A stretch of DNA of 40,102 nucleotides from an uncultured cyanobacterium (GTDB lineage: Bacteria > Cyanobacteriota > Cyanobacteriia > Cyanobacteriales > Chroococcidiopsidaceae). The stretch is from contig CAMIFA010000024.1 in NCBI GenBank assembly GCA_946221495.1, positions 1 through 40,102 of the forward strand, given 5' to 3'. This document shows, piece after piece, positions 25,564-33,065 of this stretch (position 1 is its first letter; every line of letters starts with the position of its first letter). A program made the position numbers and the translations under genes. Below the pieces are notes generated by a model. It was not told where the DNA came from and did no database searches. It was given only the letters and a program-made list of their open reading frames with translations.

Positions 25564-25818
25564 GAAAAGTTTAATAGTTAGTTATTAAGGTTGACTTACC
25601 TATTATTGCAGTAATTTTCGGATTAACTTTAATAACGACTACTTAAATGTATATTAGGACTTAAGCAGACAATCATTTCTTATATTACTTAATACTAGTC
25701 AAAATTAAATAAACGTAGGTAAATACAGCTGGTAGTATATTATCTAGATGTAGGCAATTGCCAAGAATTAGTACGAATCACAATTGCAATTACATAGAAG
25801 TATTAGCTACCAATAAAA

Positions 25819-26496
25819 TTACCTATAGCTAGTAGCTACTCTTTGTTCCACAACTTCTGGCGCACCAACGCGCAAATTCATTTCATCAGCACGCACAGTT
25901 AACCAAGGTTGACCATTAGCTAAACTGGCAAAAGGACTTTCTGCGGGTACTTCTAACTTAGAACTTATTAAACCCAAGCGAGAATCTAGTTGAGCTGGGA
26001 ATATGAGTAAATCAGAATTTAAAGTGCTGAAGCTGGAAGCGCCTAACCACTGTCGCCATCCAAAGCTTTGCTGACTGTAGTTGAGACTGCATAAGATCCG
26101 ACTTCCCTGAGAAACAGTAACGCGATCGCTTAAGGTAGAGTCCTTGCCGGAGGTATTAGTTTTTTGCCAGGTAAAATCAGCTATTTCCTTTGGTAGTCCC
26201 CATATCTCTCTACCACCAGCAACTGAATCAGGATTATCTACATAAATATGAGAAATCCAGCCGCCAAATTTGCCTTTATAACCCACGACAGCAGCAATTA
26301 CAATTAATTCGCTGTACTCCAGCACTGAACCTGAGCCGTAATAAGATAAATAAACCCCACCTAACGTCTTACCTGGAAATATAGGAATAATTGCTAACTC
26401 TGGGGGAATCAGGGGACGTACTAAATCAATATCTAACGGTTGCAATGTCTGGATAGCGTAGCCTTGGAGTGTCCAGGGTGCTTGTGGATATGGCAT
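25819..26496 (-). CDS. Acetoacetate decarboxylase family protein
   Basis: This 225-residue protein has the family core: PWTLQGYAIQTLQPLD, GGVYLSYYGSGSVLEYSELIV, and GREIWGLPKEIADF. The Lys of LPKEIA aligns with the Schiff-base lysine of acetoacetate decarboxylase, but the neighbouring second lysine, which lowers its pKa in the clostridial enzyme, is Glu here. The reaction is therefore uncertain. Similar proteins are common in cyanobacteria without assigned function. It is convergent with no gene and sits upstream of the dnaK terminator. Confidence 0.82.
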   Translation of the reverse strand: MPYPQAPWTLQGYAIQTLQPLDIDLVRPLIPPELAIIPIFPGKTLGGVYLSYYGSGSVLEYSELIVIAAVVGYKGKFGGWISHIYVDNPDSVAGGREIWGLPKEIADFTWQKTNTSGKDSTLSDRVTVSQGSRILCSLNYSQQSFGWRQWLGASSFSTLNSDLLIFPAQLDSRLGLISSKLEVPAESPFASLANGQPWLTVRADEMNLRVGAPEVVEQRVATSYR

Positions 26497-26561
26497 ATAT
26501 AGGAACTAGGTACTGCTGGGGATTGTGATAATTATAAAAAGTCTAACGACAAGGAATAAGC

Positions 26562-26600
26562 AAAAAAATCCCCATCCAGGCGAATACTTGGATGGGGATT
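26562..26600 (-). terminator. Rho-independent terminator of dnaK
   Basis: The perfect 12-bp stem AATCCCCATCCA / TGGATGGGGATT (26567-26578 with 26589-26600) is followed, on the minus strand, by a run of seven T. It lies 20 nt past the dnaK stop codon. Confidence 0.9.
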
Positions 26601-26619
26601 AATAGCTATTAACTAGCTA

Positions 26620-28524
26620 TTACTTAGTTTCAGTGAAATCAGCATCAATCACATCATCGCTACCAGGTGCGCCAGCACCACCGCCATCGGTGCTGGAACC
26701 ATCACCAGGCGTAGCGCCGCCACCACCTTGTTGATAGAGGTTAGTACCGATGCTATACAGAGTTTGTTGCAGTTCCGGCATCAGAGTTTTAATTTGATCG
26801 TCGTCTTCTTTAGCGATCGCATCACGTAAATCTCTCACCAAACCTTCAACCTTAGTTTTATCAGCCTCTGGTACTTTATCACCCAGTTCGCTAACTTGCT
26901 TTTCTGCTTGGTAAGCTAAAGAATCTGCTTGATTCTTGCGATCTACTCTTTCACGACGCTCTTTGTCAGCTGTCGCATTTTGTTCAGCTTGCTTGACCAT
27001 GCGCTCTACTTCAGTTTTATCTAAGGTAGAAGCACCAGTAATGCTGATCGATTGTTCTTTACCACTGCCTTTATCTTTGGCGGTGACATTGAGAATACCG
27101 TTAGCATCAATATCGAAGATCACTTCAATTTGAGGCACACCACGAGGTGCTGGAGGAATACCATCTAAGCGGAATGTTCCTAGACTCTTGTTGTCATTAG
27201 ACATTTCGCGTTCGCCTTGGAGGACGTGGATCTCGACATTGCTTTGACCATCAACAGCCGTAGAGAAGACTTCCGACTTCTTGGTAGGAATCGTGGTGTT
27301 GCGCTGGATGATTTTGGTCATCACACCGCCTAATGTTTCCACACCTAAAGACAACGGCGTAACGTCTAACAGCAAGATTCCTGTCACATCACCCGCAAGC
27401 ACACCAGCTTGAATTGCTGCACCAACTGCTACAACTTCATCAGGGTTAACAGTTTGGTTGGGGTCTTTACCCAATGTCCGCTTCACTATATCTTGGACAG
27501 CTGGAATTCGCGTCGAACCGCCAACTAATACTACTTCGTTGATTGCACTCTTATCTAACTTGGAATCACGGAGCGCGTTTTCTACTGGAATGCGGCAGCG
27601 ATCAATTAAGTCTGAGCAGAGTTCTTCAAATTTGGCGCGTGTCAGGGTTGTATCTAGGTGCTTAGGACCATCCTGGGTAGCGGTAATAAACGGTAGGTTA
27701 ATTTCTGCTTGGGTAACGCTAGATAATTCAATCTTGGCTTTTTCTGCTGCTTCTGTGAGGCGTTGTAAAGCTTGTTTGTCTTTACGCAGATCAATACCTT
27801 CAGTTCTACGGAATTCTTCAGCTAAGAAATCAACAATTTTCTTATCGAAGTCGTCACCACCAAGGTGGGTATCACCAGAGGTAGCTAGCACTTCAAATAC
27901 ACCGTCGCCAACTTCTAGAACAGAAACGTCAAATGTACCACCGCCAAGGTCAAAAACAAGGATGGTTTCGTTGCTCTTTTTATCAAAACCATATGCTAGA
28001 GAAGCAGCTGTAGGTTCGTTGATAATCCGTAGCACTTCCACACCGGCAATACGTCCGGCATCTTTGGTGGCTTGACGCTGAGAGTCATTGAAGTAAGCAG
28101 GAACAGTAATTACAGCTTGGGTGACTGTTTCGCCAAGGTACTTACTGGCATCTTCTATCAACTTCCGCAGCACTTCCGCAGCAATTTCTTCCGGAGCAAA
28201 CTGCTTGCTCTTGGCAGGACAATCAAGCTTGACGTTACCACCTACGTTGAGGACTTTATAAGAAACTTCAGTTGTTTCGTGGGTAACTTCGTCGTATCTG
28301 CGTCCGATAAAGCGCTTAACTGAATAAAAAGTGTTTTCCGGGTTCATCACCGCTTGACGTTTGGCAATTTGACCAACCAAGCGATCGCCATTTTTCGCAA
28401 AGGCAACGACTGAAGGCGTTGTCCTAAAACCTTCCGCGTTAGCAATAACTGTGGGTTTACCACCTTCCATGACTGCTACGCAGGAGTTTGTCGTTCCTAA
28501 GTCAATACCAACTACTTTTGCCAT
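26620..28524 (-). CDS. dnaK: Chaperone DnaK (Hsp70)
   Basis: This 634-residue Hsp70 refolds proteins with DnaJ and GrpE in the cytoplasm. The ATPase domain carries IGIDLGTTNS-type phosphate loop 1 (VVGIDLGTTNSCVAVMEGG), FDLGGGTFDVSVL and LVGGSTRIPAVQ. The substrate-binding domain and a Gly-rich C-terminus (GDGSSTDGGGAGAPG) ending in DVIDADF follow. ATG at 28524 (MAKVVGIDLG) is chosen; the frame runs 17 codons further upstream but that part is not Hsp70-like. The short acidic end resembles the essential cyanobacterial DnaK2 type. No CIRCE operator was seen upstream, and grpE or dnaJ is not adjacent. Confidence 0.97.
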   Translation of the reverse strand: MAKVVGIDLGTTNSCVAVMEGGKPTVIANAEGFRTTPSVVAFAKNGDRLVGQIAKRQAVMNPENTFYSVKRFIGRRYDEVTHETTEVSYKVLNVGGNVKLDCPAKSKQFAPEEIAAEVLRKLIEDASKYLGETVTQAVITVPAYFNDSQRQATKDAGRIAGVEVLRIINEPTAASLAYGFDKKSNETILVFDLGGGTFDVSVLEVGDGVFEVLATSGDTHLGGDDFDKKIVDFLAEEFRRTEGIDLRKDKQALQRLTEAAEKAKIELSSVTQAEINLPFITATQDGPKHLDTTLTRAKFEELCSDLIDRCRIPVENALRDSKLDKSAINEVVLVGGSTRIPAVQDIVKRTLGKDPNQTVNPDEVVAVGAAIQAGVLAGDVTGILLLDVTPLSLGVETLGGVMTKIIQRNTTIPTKKSEVFSTAVDGQSNVEIHVLQGEREMSNDNKSLGTFRLDGIPPAPRGVPQIEVIFDIDANGILNVTAKDKGSGKEQSISITGASTLDKTEVERMVKQAEQNATADKERRERVDRKNQADSLAYQAEKQVSELGDKVPEADKTKVEGLVRDLRDAIAKEDDDQIKTLMPELQQTLYSIGTNLYQQGGGGATPGDGSSTDGGGAGAPGSDDVIDADFTETK

Positions 28525-28957
28525 TGGAGGTTCTAGCTCTTTGTAACTACTAAAAATTGTTCTGGAGAATCCCAAACTGAAAATTGAATCAGCAGCGCTC
28601 CAACTTCAATACCCTAATTTGTGTACTGATATCTATACTGAGCGTGCGTAGCCACTTCATGAAGGGTGGTTTGCCGAACTTAGTCGGGACGGTTTACCTT
28701 CAAAGAAAGTATATAAGCTGCTTTAACAAGTATTTAGTGCTGCTGATTGCCTTCACTGTGTCTAATGTACGGAAATTAAATCAATTAGGAATTGGGGCGA
28801 ACCGTAACTGTTTAGTTGTGTTTGCCGTCAATGTAGAAAAATAGCAAGCGATCGCCCGTCCACTGGACACGGCGCAATGTTTGATTTCATTGGACATCAC
28901 TGGTACATCAACAGCAGACAAATGTACTGTGAACTGAGGAACTAATGCTAGTAGACA
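28525..28957. other. Divergent intergenic region upstream of dnaK
   Basis: About 430 bp. A CIRCE inverted repeat (TTAGCACTC-N9-GAGTGCTAA) was looked for and not found. An 86-codon open frame on the plus strand has no ribosome-binding site or recognisable product. The dnaK promoter must be here. Confidence 0.45.
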
Positions 28958-29146
28958 ATGGAATTATCAAAGCAGGATCGTGTAGTGATGTCTGTCATTA
29001 AAATGATCCAAGAAATGGGTTTAACTGTAGTCAGCACAGCTACAGAGCTTGGAACTGGAGCTATCCACATTAGAGGCAAGCGTGGTGACAGTGTTAAAAT
29101 CATTGTAATCGTTGATTCACATGGGAGGGCTTACTATGACACCTGA
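28958..29146 (+). CDS. Unknown small protein, first gene of overlapping pair
   Basis: This 62-residue protein (MELSKQDRVVMSVIKMIQEM, then THR/Gly-rich beta segments ending in VIVDSHGRAYYDT) has a helix followed by a probable beta hairpin. I do not recognise a family. It overlaps the next gene by 11 bp, so translation is probably coupled. An in-frame ATG 10 codons downstream is an alternative start. Together with the dusB fragment and toxin-antitoxin pair it lies in an accessory island between dnaK and dusB. Confidence 0.65.
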   Translation: MELSKQDRVVMSVIKMIQEMGLTVVSTATELGTGAIHIRGKRGDSVKIIVIVDSHGRAYYDT

Positions 29147-29606
29147 AATTGATATAAGTTCTCTCAGTAATCAAGATTTGTCAGCACTTGAGCAAGAAAT
29201 TTTGGCAGAAGAGTCTCGCCGAGTGATGAATAGTTTTACCGCGATTGTAGTTGAACCTGATGCTCCAGAGGAATCTCATCAGGATGCGATCAAGAAGCTG
29301 CTAGAGCGCAAGTCTCAAGAATCTTTTGCAGACGACGTAGGTATCTTTCGCAAAGAATTGATAAAGTTTCGGCAATGCTTGGAAGCTTTCAAAGACAAAG
29401 CTTTCAACACCTCAGTATCAGCACAAATTCAACTTCCTGAAGCGATGGAGGAACTCTATGAAGCAATGGTTCCTCAAAATCAGCTTGAAAAAAATACTTG
29501 GCTTCCATTTTTGCAAGACAATGACTTCTACCAACTTGAACCTCTCTTGAAGTCTGTAGAGAAGACATTAAACCAGCTAGATTTAGATAATAATTTTCAA
29601 AAATAA
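29136..29606 (+). CDS. Unknown protein, second gene of overlapping pair
   Basis: This 156-residue acidic, largely helical protein has no recognised domain, signal or membrane segment. It begins with TPEIDISSLSNQDLSALEQE and contains EEL/EAM-type helices and WLPFLQDNDFYQLEPLLKSV. ATG at 29136 is chosen because GGGAGGG lies 6-11 nt upstream, within the end of the preceding gene. The 11-bp overlap suggests the two products work together. The charge pattern would fit a partner or immunity/antitoxin-type protein, but that is speculation. Confidence 0.65.
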   Translation: MTPEIDISSLSNQDLSALEQEILAEESRRVMNSFTAIVVEPDAPEESHQDAIKKLLERKSQESFADDVGIFRKELIKFRQCLEAFKDKAFNTSVSAQIQLPEAMEELYEAMVPQNQLEKNTWLPFLQDNDFYQLEPLLKSVEKTLNQLDLDNNFQK

Positions 29607-29734
29607 TCGAAAGGCTTAATAAGTATAGATTAGGTAGGTTGCAGACACATCATAGTGAGATCTAACTAGATGTTAAGTAGAAATTATCGTTAAAGTAAAA
29701 GTCTGAGCAGTTATTATTTCTACTCGTAATTTCT

Positions 29735-30019
29735 CTAGTTTCTCTATCTTCCAGTTTGCAAGCTAGACTCTCGACACCTCTAAAAATTGGCTCTCTTGAG
29801 GTGAAAAGCTGTGTTCTCCAGTCGCCGTTATCTGGTGTGACTGATATGGTATTTCGTCGCCTTGTACGTTGCTATGCCCCTGATTCGATGATGTATACCG
29901 AGATGGTGAATGCCACAGGCTTGCACTATGTTAAACAGTTACCCAAAATTATGGAGGTAGACCCAAACGAAAGACCAATTAGTATTCAACTATTTGACTA
30001 TTGCCCAATTTTTCTAGCA
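29735..30019 (+). pseudogene. Remnant of dusB 5' end (partial duplicate)
   Basis: 29738-30019 aligns without gaps to codons 2-95 of the intact dusB (30588-30869), with 35 mismatches in 282 bp (about 88 % identity). The initiator ATG is CTA here (29735-29737) and homology ends at 30019, just before the toxin-antitoxin genes, so no full enzyme is made. Of 32 changed codons 23 are synonymous, showing the two copies diverged mainly as functional genes. Three Arg-to-Cys changes (CGC to TGC/TGT) fit later decay. A TTG at 29756 could start a 100-residue product, which I consider non-functional. Confidence 0.88.
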
Positions 30020-30035
30020 CTAAAGGATAACACTT

Positions 30036-30221
30036 ATGGCATTGAATCGAAAAGTTGAAAAAATCAAAGCTATGATTTTTCAGCTACCAGCGTCGGAACT
30101 TGTAGCACTGATGGCAGATATTGAACAAAGGGTAGAAACAGTTACAATGATGCAACTAGCAGAAACAGGATTTCACGAGTGGAACGATCCACAAGAAGAC
30201 ATTTACGATGTCGAGTCCTAA
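30036..30221 (+). CDS. Antitoxin of a MazEF/PemIK-type pair
   Basis: This 61-residue acidic protein (KAMIFQLPASELVALMADIEQR, ending EWNDPQEDIYDVES) overlaps the toxin gene by 14 bp, the usual antitoxin-first layout. The N-terminal part looks helical and the acidic tail would wrap the toxin. It is assigned from context; the DNA-binding fold is not certain. AAAGGA lies about 8 nt before the ATG. The gene starts 16 bp after the end of the dusB remnant. Confidence 0.75.
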   Translation: MALNRKVEKIKAMIFQLPASELVALMADIEQRVETVTMMQLAETGFHEWNDPQEDIYDVES

Positions 30222-30555
30222 ATATGGAGAAGTTTGGCTGGTAACATTCCCTTTTAGTGATCTCACTTCTACAAAACTTAGACCTGCCTTGGTCATCTCA
30301 GTTCATAGAGAAGATGTAATTATTTTAGGAATTTTCTCAAAAATTCCTACTGCTGGTTTGCGTGAAACTTGGGTGTTGATGCCAGAAAACCATCCTAAAT
30401 TTCTGCAAACTGGTCTTAAAAAGATATCTTTAATTCGGGCTAATAAGATCGCCACCATCCATGAATTAGTATTTCAGAAGCGGCTAGGAGTATTGCCATC
30501 AGATATATTGATTTTGGTACAAAAGGCGTTACAAAAGGCTCTTAATATTTCTTAA
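30208..30555 (+). CDS. MazF/PemK-family endoribonuclease toxin
   Basis: This 115-residue toxin has the family signature GEVWLVTFPFSDLTSTKLRPALVIS at its N-terminus (shown by GEVWLV, FPF, KLRPALV). A conserved mid-region follows (GLRETWVLMPENHPKFLQTG and SLIRANKIATI). MazF toxins cut RNA at short sequences and are held inactive by the antitoxin encoded just upstream. The start ATG is inside the antitoxin gene. The intact dusB begins 30 bp after the stop. Confidence 0.88.
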   Translation: MSSPKYGEVWLVTFPFSDLTSTKLRPALVISVHREDVIILGIFSKIPTAGLRETWVLMPENHPKFLQTGLKKISLIRANKIATIHELVFQKRLGVLPSDILILVQKALQKALNIS

Positions 30556-30584
30556 AACTTAGTTGAATATTGTCTTGATTTTTT

Positions 30585-31646
30585 ATGGTTTCTCTATCTC
30601 CTAGTCTGCAAGCTAGAATCTCGACACCGCTTAAAATTGGCTCGTTTGAGGTGAAAAGCCGCGTTCTCCAGTCGCCGCTATCAGGTGTGACAGATATGGT
30701 GTTTCGTCGTCTGGTGCGTCGCTATGCACCTGATTCGATGATGTACACCGAGATGGTGAATGCCACTGGCTTGCACTATGTCAAAGAGTTACCGAAGATT
30801 ATGGAGGTAGACCCGAATGAAAGACCAATTAGTATTCAGTTATTTGATTGTCGCCCAGATTTTTTAGCAGAAGCGGCTGTAATGGCTGTTAAAGAAGGGG
30901 CTGATACGGTTGATATTAATATGGGTTGCCCTGTTAATAAAATTACTAAAAATGGCGGCGGTTCTTCTTTGTTGCGGCAACCGGAAATAGCTGAAGCGAT
31001 CGTGCGATCAGTCGTCAAGGCTGTAGATGTACCTGTTACTGTCAAAACTCGCATCGGTTGGACAGAAAAAGAAATCACTATTTTAGATTTTGCCAAGCGG
31101 ATGGAAGATGCGGGGGCGCAAATGATTACGGTTCATGGTCGTACCCGCGCTCAAGGTTACAATGGTGCTGCGAAGTGGGAATGGATTGCTCGTGTTAAGG
31201 AAGTTCTCTCAATTCCAGTTATTGGCAATGGCGATATTTTTTCTGTGGAAGCGGCGGTAAGATGTCTAGAACAAACTGGCGCTGATGGTGTGATGTGTTC
31301 GCGGGGAACTTTGGGCTATCCGTTTTTGGTGGGAGAAGTTGATCACTTTATTAAAACTGGGCAAGAGTTACCACCCCCAACACCAATACAGCGTCTAGAG
31401 TGCGCGAGGGAACATTTACAGGCGTTGTGGGAATACAAAGGCGATCGCGGTGTGCGTCAAGCCCGTAAACACATGACTTGGTACGCTAAAGGCTTTAGTG
31501 GTGCTGCTGAATTGCGTGGACAACTGAGTGTGATTGAAACAGTCAATCAAGGGTTAGAGATAATTGATCGGGCTATTGAAAATTTGGCTAATGGTGAGTT
31601 CACGACTGAAGATGCTATCGAGCTAGTCTATGCCCAAACGTACTAA
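30585..31646 (+). CDS. dusB: tRNA-dihydrouridine synthase DusB
   Basis: This 353-residue FMN enzyme reduces uridines in the D-loop of tRNA with NADPH. Motifs are LQSPLSGVTDMVFRRLVRR, EMVNATGLHY, QLFDCRPDFLAEAAVM, DINMGCPVNKITKNGGGSSLL with the catalytic Cys, VTVKTRIGW, TVHGRTRAQGYNG, VIGNGDIFS, and GVMCSRGTLGYPFL. The length is normal. Its first 95 codons are duplicated as the remnant at 29735. If the toxin-antitoxin element supplied a new 5' end, codons 1-95 may be foreign and the rest native. Confidence 0.94.
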   Translation: MVSLSPSLQARISTPLKIGSFEVKSRVLQSPLSGVTDMVFRRLVRRYAPDSMMYTEMVNATGLHYVKELPKIMEVDPNERPISIQLFDCRPDFLAEAAVMAVKEGADTVDINMGCPVNKITKNGGGSSLLRQPEIAEAIVRSVVKAVDVPVTVKTRIGWTEKEITILDFAKRMEDAGAQMITVHGRTRAQGYNGAAKWEWIARVKEVLSIPVIGNGDIFSVEAAVRCLEQTGADGVMCSRGTLGYPFLVGEVDHFIKTGQELPPPTPIQRLECAREHLQALWEYKGDRGVRQARKHMTWYAKGFSGAAELRGQLSVIETVNQGLEIIDRAIENLANGEFTTEDAIELVYAQTY

Positions 31647-31773
31647 GTTCAGCGCTAAGGCTTTCCCCTCTTTTAGCACAGTAGCTATCTGTCGGGGTAT
31701 CTGAAACCACAGTAAACAAAACTCTTGATGAATAAGCGTTTAAACACAATCCAAGCCTAATTTTGTTATTTAC

Positions 31774-31789
31774 CGATATATCGTGATAT
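31774..31789. promoter_or_regulatory. Candidate PadR autoregulatory operator
   Basis: CGATATATCG (31774-31783) is a perfect palindrome, overlapped by ATATC-GT-GATAT (31778-31789). TATAAT follows at 31795-31800. PadR regulators often repress their own promoter through ATAT/GATAT-type inverted repeats. The position, about 45-60 nt before the start codon, suits this. Confidence 0.55.
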
Positions 31790-31833
31790 GTATCTATAAT
31801 AAAGTTAGTGATTTAAATTTAAGAGGAAGAGTT

Positions 31834-32379
31834 ATGTTTGGAACTTGTCATCGACCTGATTTTTTTGCATCAGGACGTGAGGGTAGTCGCAGAGGACGAT
31901 CAGGATGGAGTCGTCGCTTTGCTCAAGGGTGGGGAGATGAACAGCGAACGCCGCGTGGTGATATTAAGTACATTTTGCTGGCACTAATCGCGGAACAACC
32001 GAGACATGGCTACCAGTTGATTAAAGAATTGGAGGCGCGTCAGGCTGGGTTTTATCGCCCTAGTCCTGGTTCGGTTTACCCGACGCTGCAATTACTTGAG
32101 GAAGGAGGTTATCTCACCAGCGAACAAATTGAAGGCAAGCGCGTTTACACAATTACAGATAGTGGTAGACAATTACTTGCCGAGCGTAATAATGCGGTTG
32201 ACCCCATAGATAGGCAAGAAAGACAACAGCAGTTAGTGGGATTGAAAGATGCCATTACTGAGTTGAGTGGAGCTGTGATGCAGGTAGCTCGTAGTGGCAA
32301 TTTGGAGCGAATGAGCAGAGTCCGAGATATTCTGAATCGGGTGAAACGTGAGATTTACAACATTCTTGCAGAAGAGTGA
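31834..32379 (+). CDS. PadR family transcriptional regulator
   Basis: This 181-residue regulator has a winged-helix domain typical of PadR: ILLALIAEQPRHGYQLIKELE, then GSVYPTLQLLEEGGYL and GKRVYTITDSGRQLL. A C-terminal helical part follows for dimerisation. About 40 Arg/Gly-rich residues (SGREGSRRGRSGWSRRF) precede the domain, a layout seen in several PadR proteins. ATG at 31834 is chosen, with AGAGGAAGAG upstream; a 17-codon longer frame is unlikely. PadR members respond to phenolics, drugs or other ligands; the ligand is unknown. A palindrome upstream may be its operator. Confidence 0.88.
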   Translation: MFGTCHRPDFFASGREGSRRGRSGWSRRFAQGWGDEQRTPRGDIKYILLALIAEQPRHGYQLIKELEARQAGFYRPSPGSVYPTLQLLEEGGYLTSEQIEGKRVYTITDSGRQLLAERNNAVDPIDRQERQQQLVGLKDAITELSGAVMQVARSGNLERMSRVRDILNRVKREIYNILAEE

Positions 32380-32391
32380 GGTAATGTTGAG

Positions 32392-32423
32392 AGCGATCGC
32401 TGTTCTTAGCGGCGATCGCTTTT
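32392..32423 (+). terminator. Terminator built from two HIP1 sites after padR
   Basis: AGCGATCGC (32392-32400) and GCGATCGCT (32412-32420) pair perfectly and are followed by TTTT. Both arms contain the HIP1 octamer. The hairpin begins 12 nt after the stop codon. Confidence 0.8.
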
Positions 32424-32576
32424 AAACTTATTACTATTTAGAGTTTAAATAACTAATAAAAAATACACCTTCGTACAGATTTGGAGAGGATAGTTGATTA
32501 AAAAAGCTAGCGGTGTATATACGTGGCTAGCTAACTACTAATACAATGCTGAATCAAAACTGTTTTACCTTCTTGA

Positions 32577-32909
32577 CTAATAGCGACGATCGCGTTCAAG
32601 GTCAAATATTGTTTTTTCCAAGCACCATTCTTTTGATTCAGTAGGGTTGTTGGTTTTAGTAAGACGATATAAACGTTTAGCAGTTGTTACATCTCCTTGT
32701 AGCATAGTTAAAAGTTTACTTTCTAACTGATTAATACTTGAATTTTGATTCAGTCTACTTCCTAGTTTTAGAGGTTGAAGCTTGCGAGAATAGTGCTTAT
32801 TAGTTTGTGGTTGATTTCTAAAAAATTTTATTAATACATAAACAATAACAAAAAGAGCAATAATAAAAATCAGCGCTATCAAAAGAATGACTATCTCAAC
32901 CGTATCCAC
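32577..32909 (-). CDS. Single-helix membrane protein, unknown
   Basis: This 110-residue protein has one strongly hydrophobic N-terminal helix (IVILLIALIFIIALFVIVYVL, residues about 6-26). A soluble basic region follows, with a short helical part SKLLTMLQGDVTTAKRLYRL. The end, EKTIFDLERDRRY, is acidic-basic. I recognise no family. The start is GTG at 32909 without a strong ribosome-binding site. Confidence 0.68.
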   Translation of the reverse strand: MDTVEIVILLIALIFIIALFVIVYVLIKFFRNQPQTNKHYSRKLQPLKLGSRLNQNSSINQLESKLLTMLQGDVTTAKRLYRLTKTNNPTESKEWCLEKTIFDLERDRRY

Positions 32910-33065
32910 ATAACTACATAACTCTACAGCCTAGTTTTAACTTTTAGATTGGTAGAGTTGTGCGATCGCAGTCACATAAATCTGTAAAGCTGTGAGCGCA
33001 AGTTGGCTACGCTTTTATTGCTTTCTAGGGTATGCATAAATTTGAACTCTAAAAGAAGACAAATA

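Noticed and set aside
27458..28075. 205-codon open frame opposite dnaK
   Set aside because: It is antisense to the highly conserved dnaK, Ser/Arg-rich as expected from the reverse complement, and not protein-like.
28584..28844. 86-codon open frame on the plus strand upstream of dnaK
   Set aside because: It has no ribosome-binding site or recognisable domain, and it lies in the dnaK promoter region; probably chance.
28525..28957. CIRCE heat-shock operator upstream of dnaK
   Set aside because: Searched for the 9-9-9 inverted repeat on both strands and did not find it.
29756..30058. Functional 100-residue protein from the dusB remnant
   Set aside because: The ATG is lost, the catalytic Cys and FMN-binding regions are missing, and there are several Arg-to-Cys changes; treated as a pseudogene.
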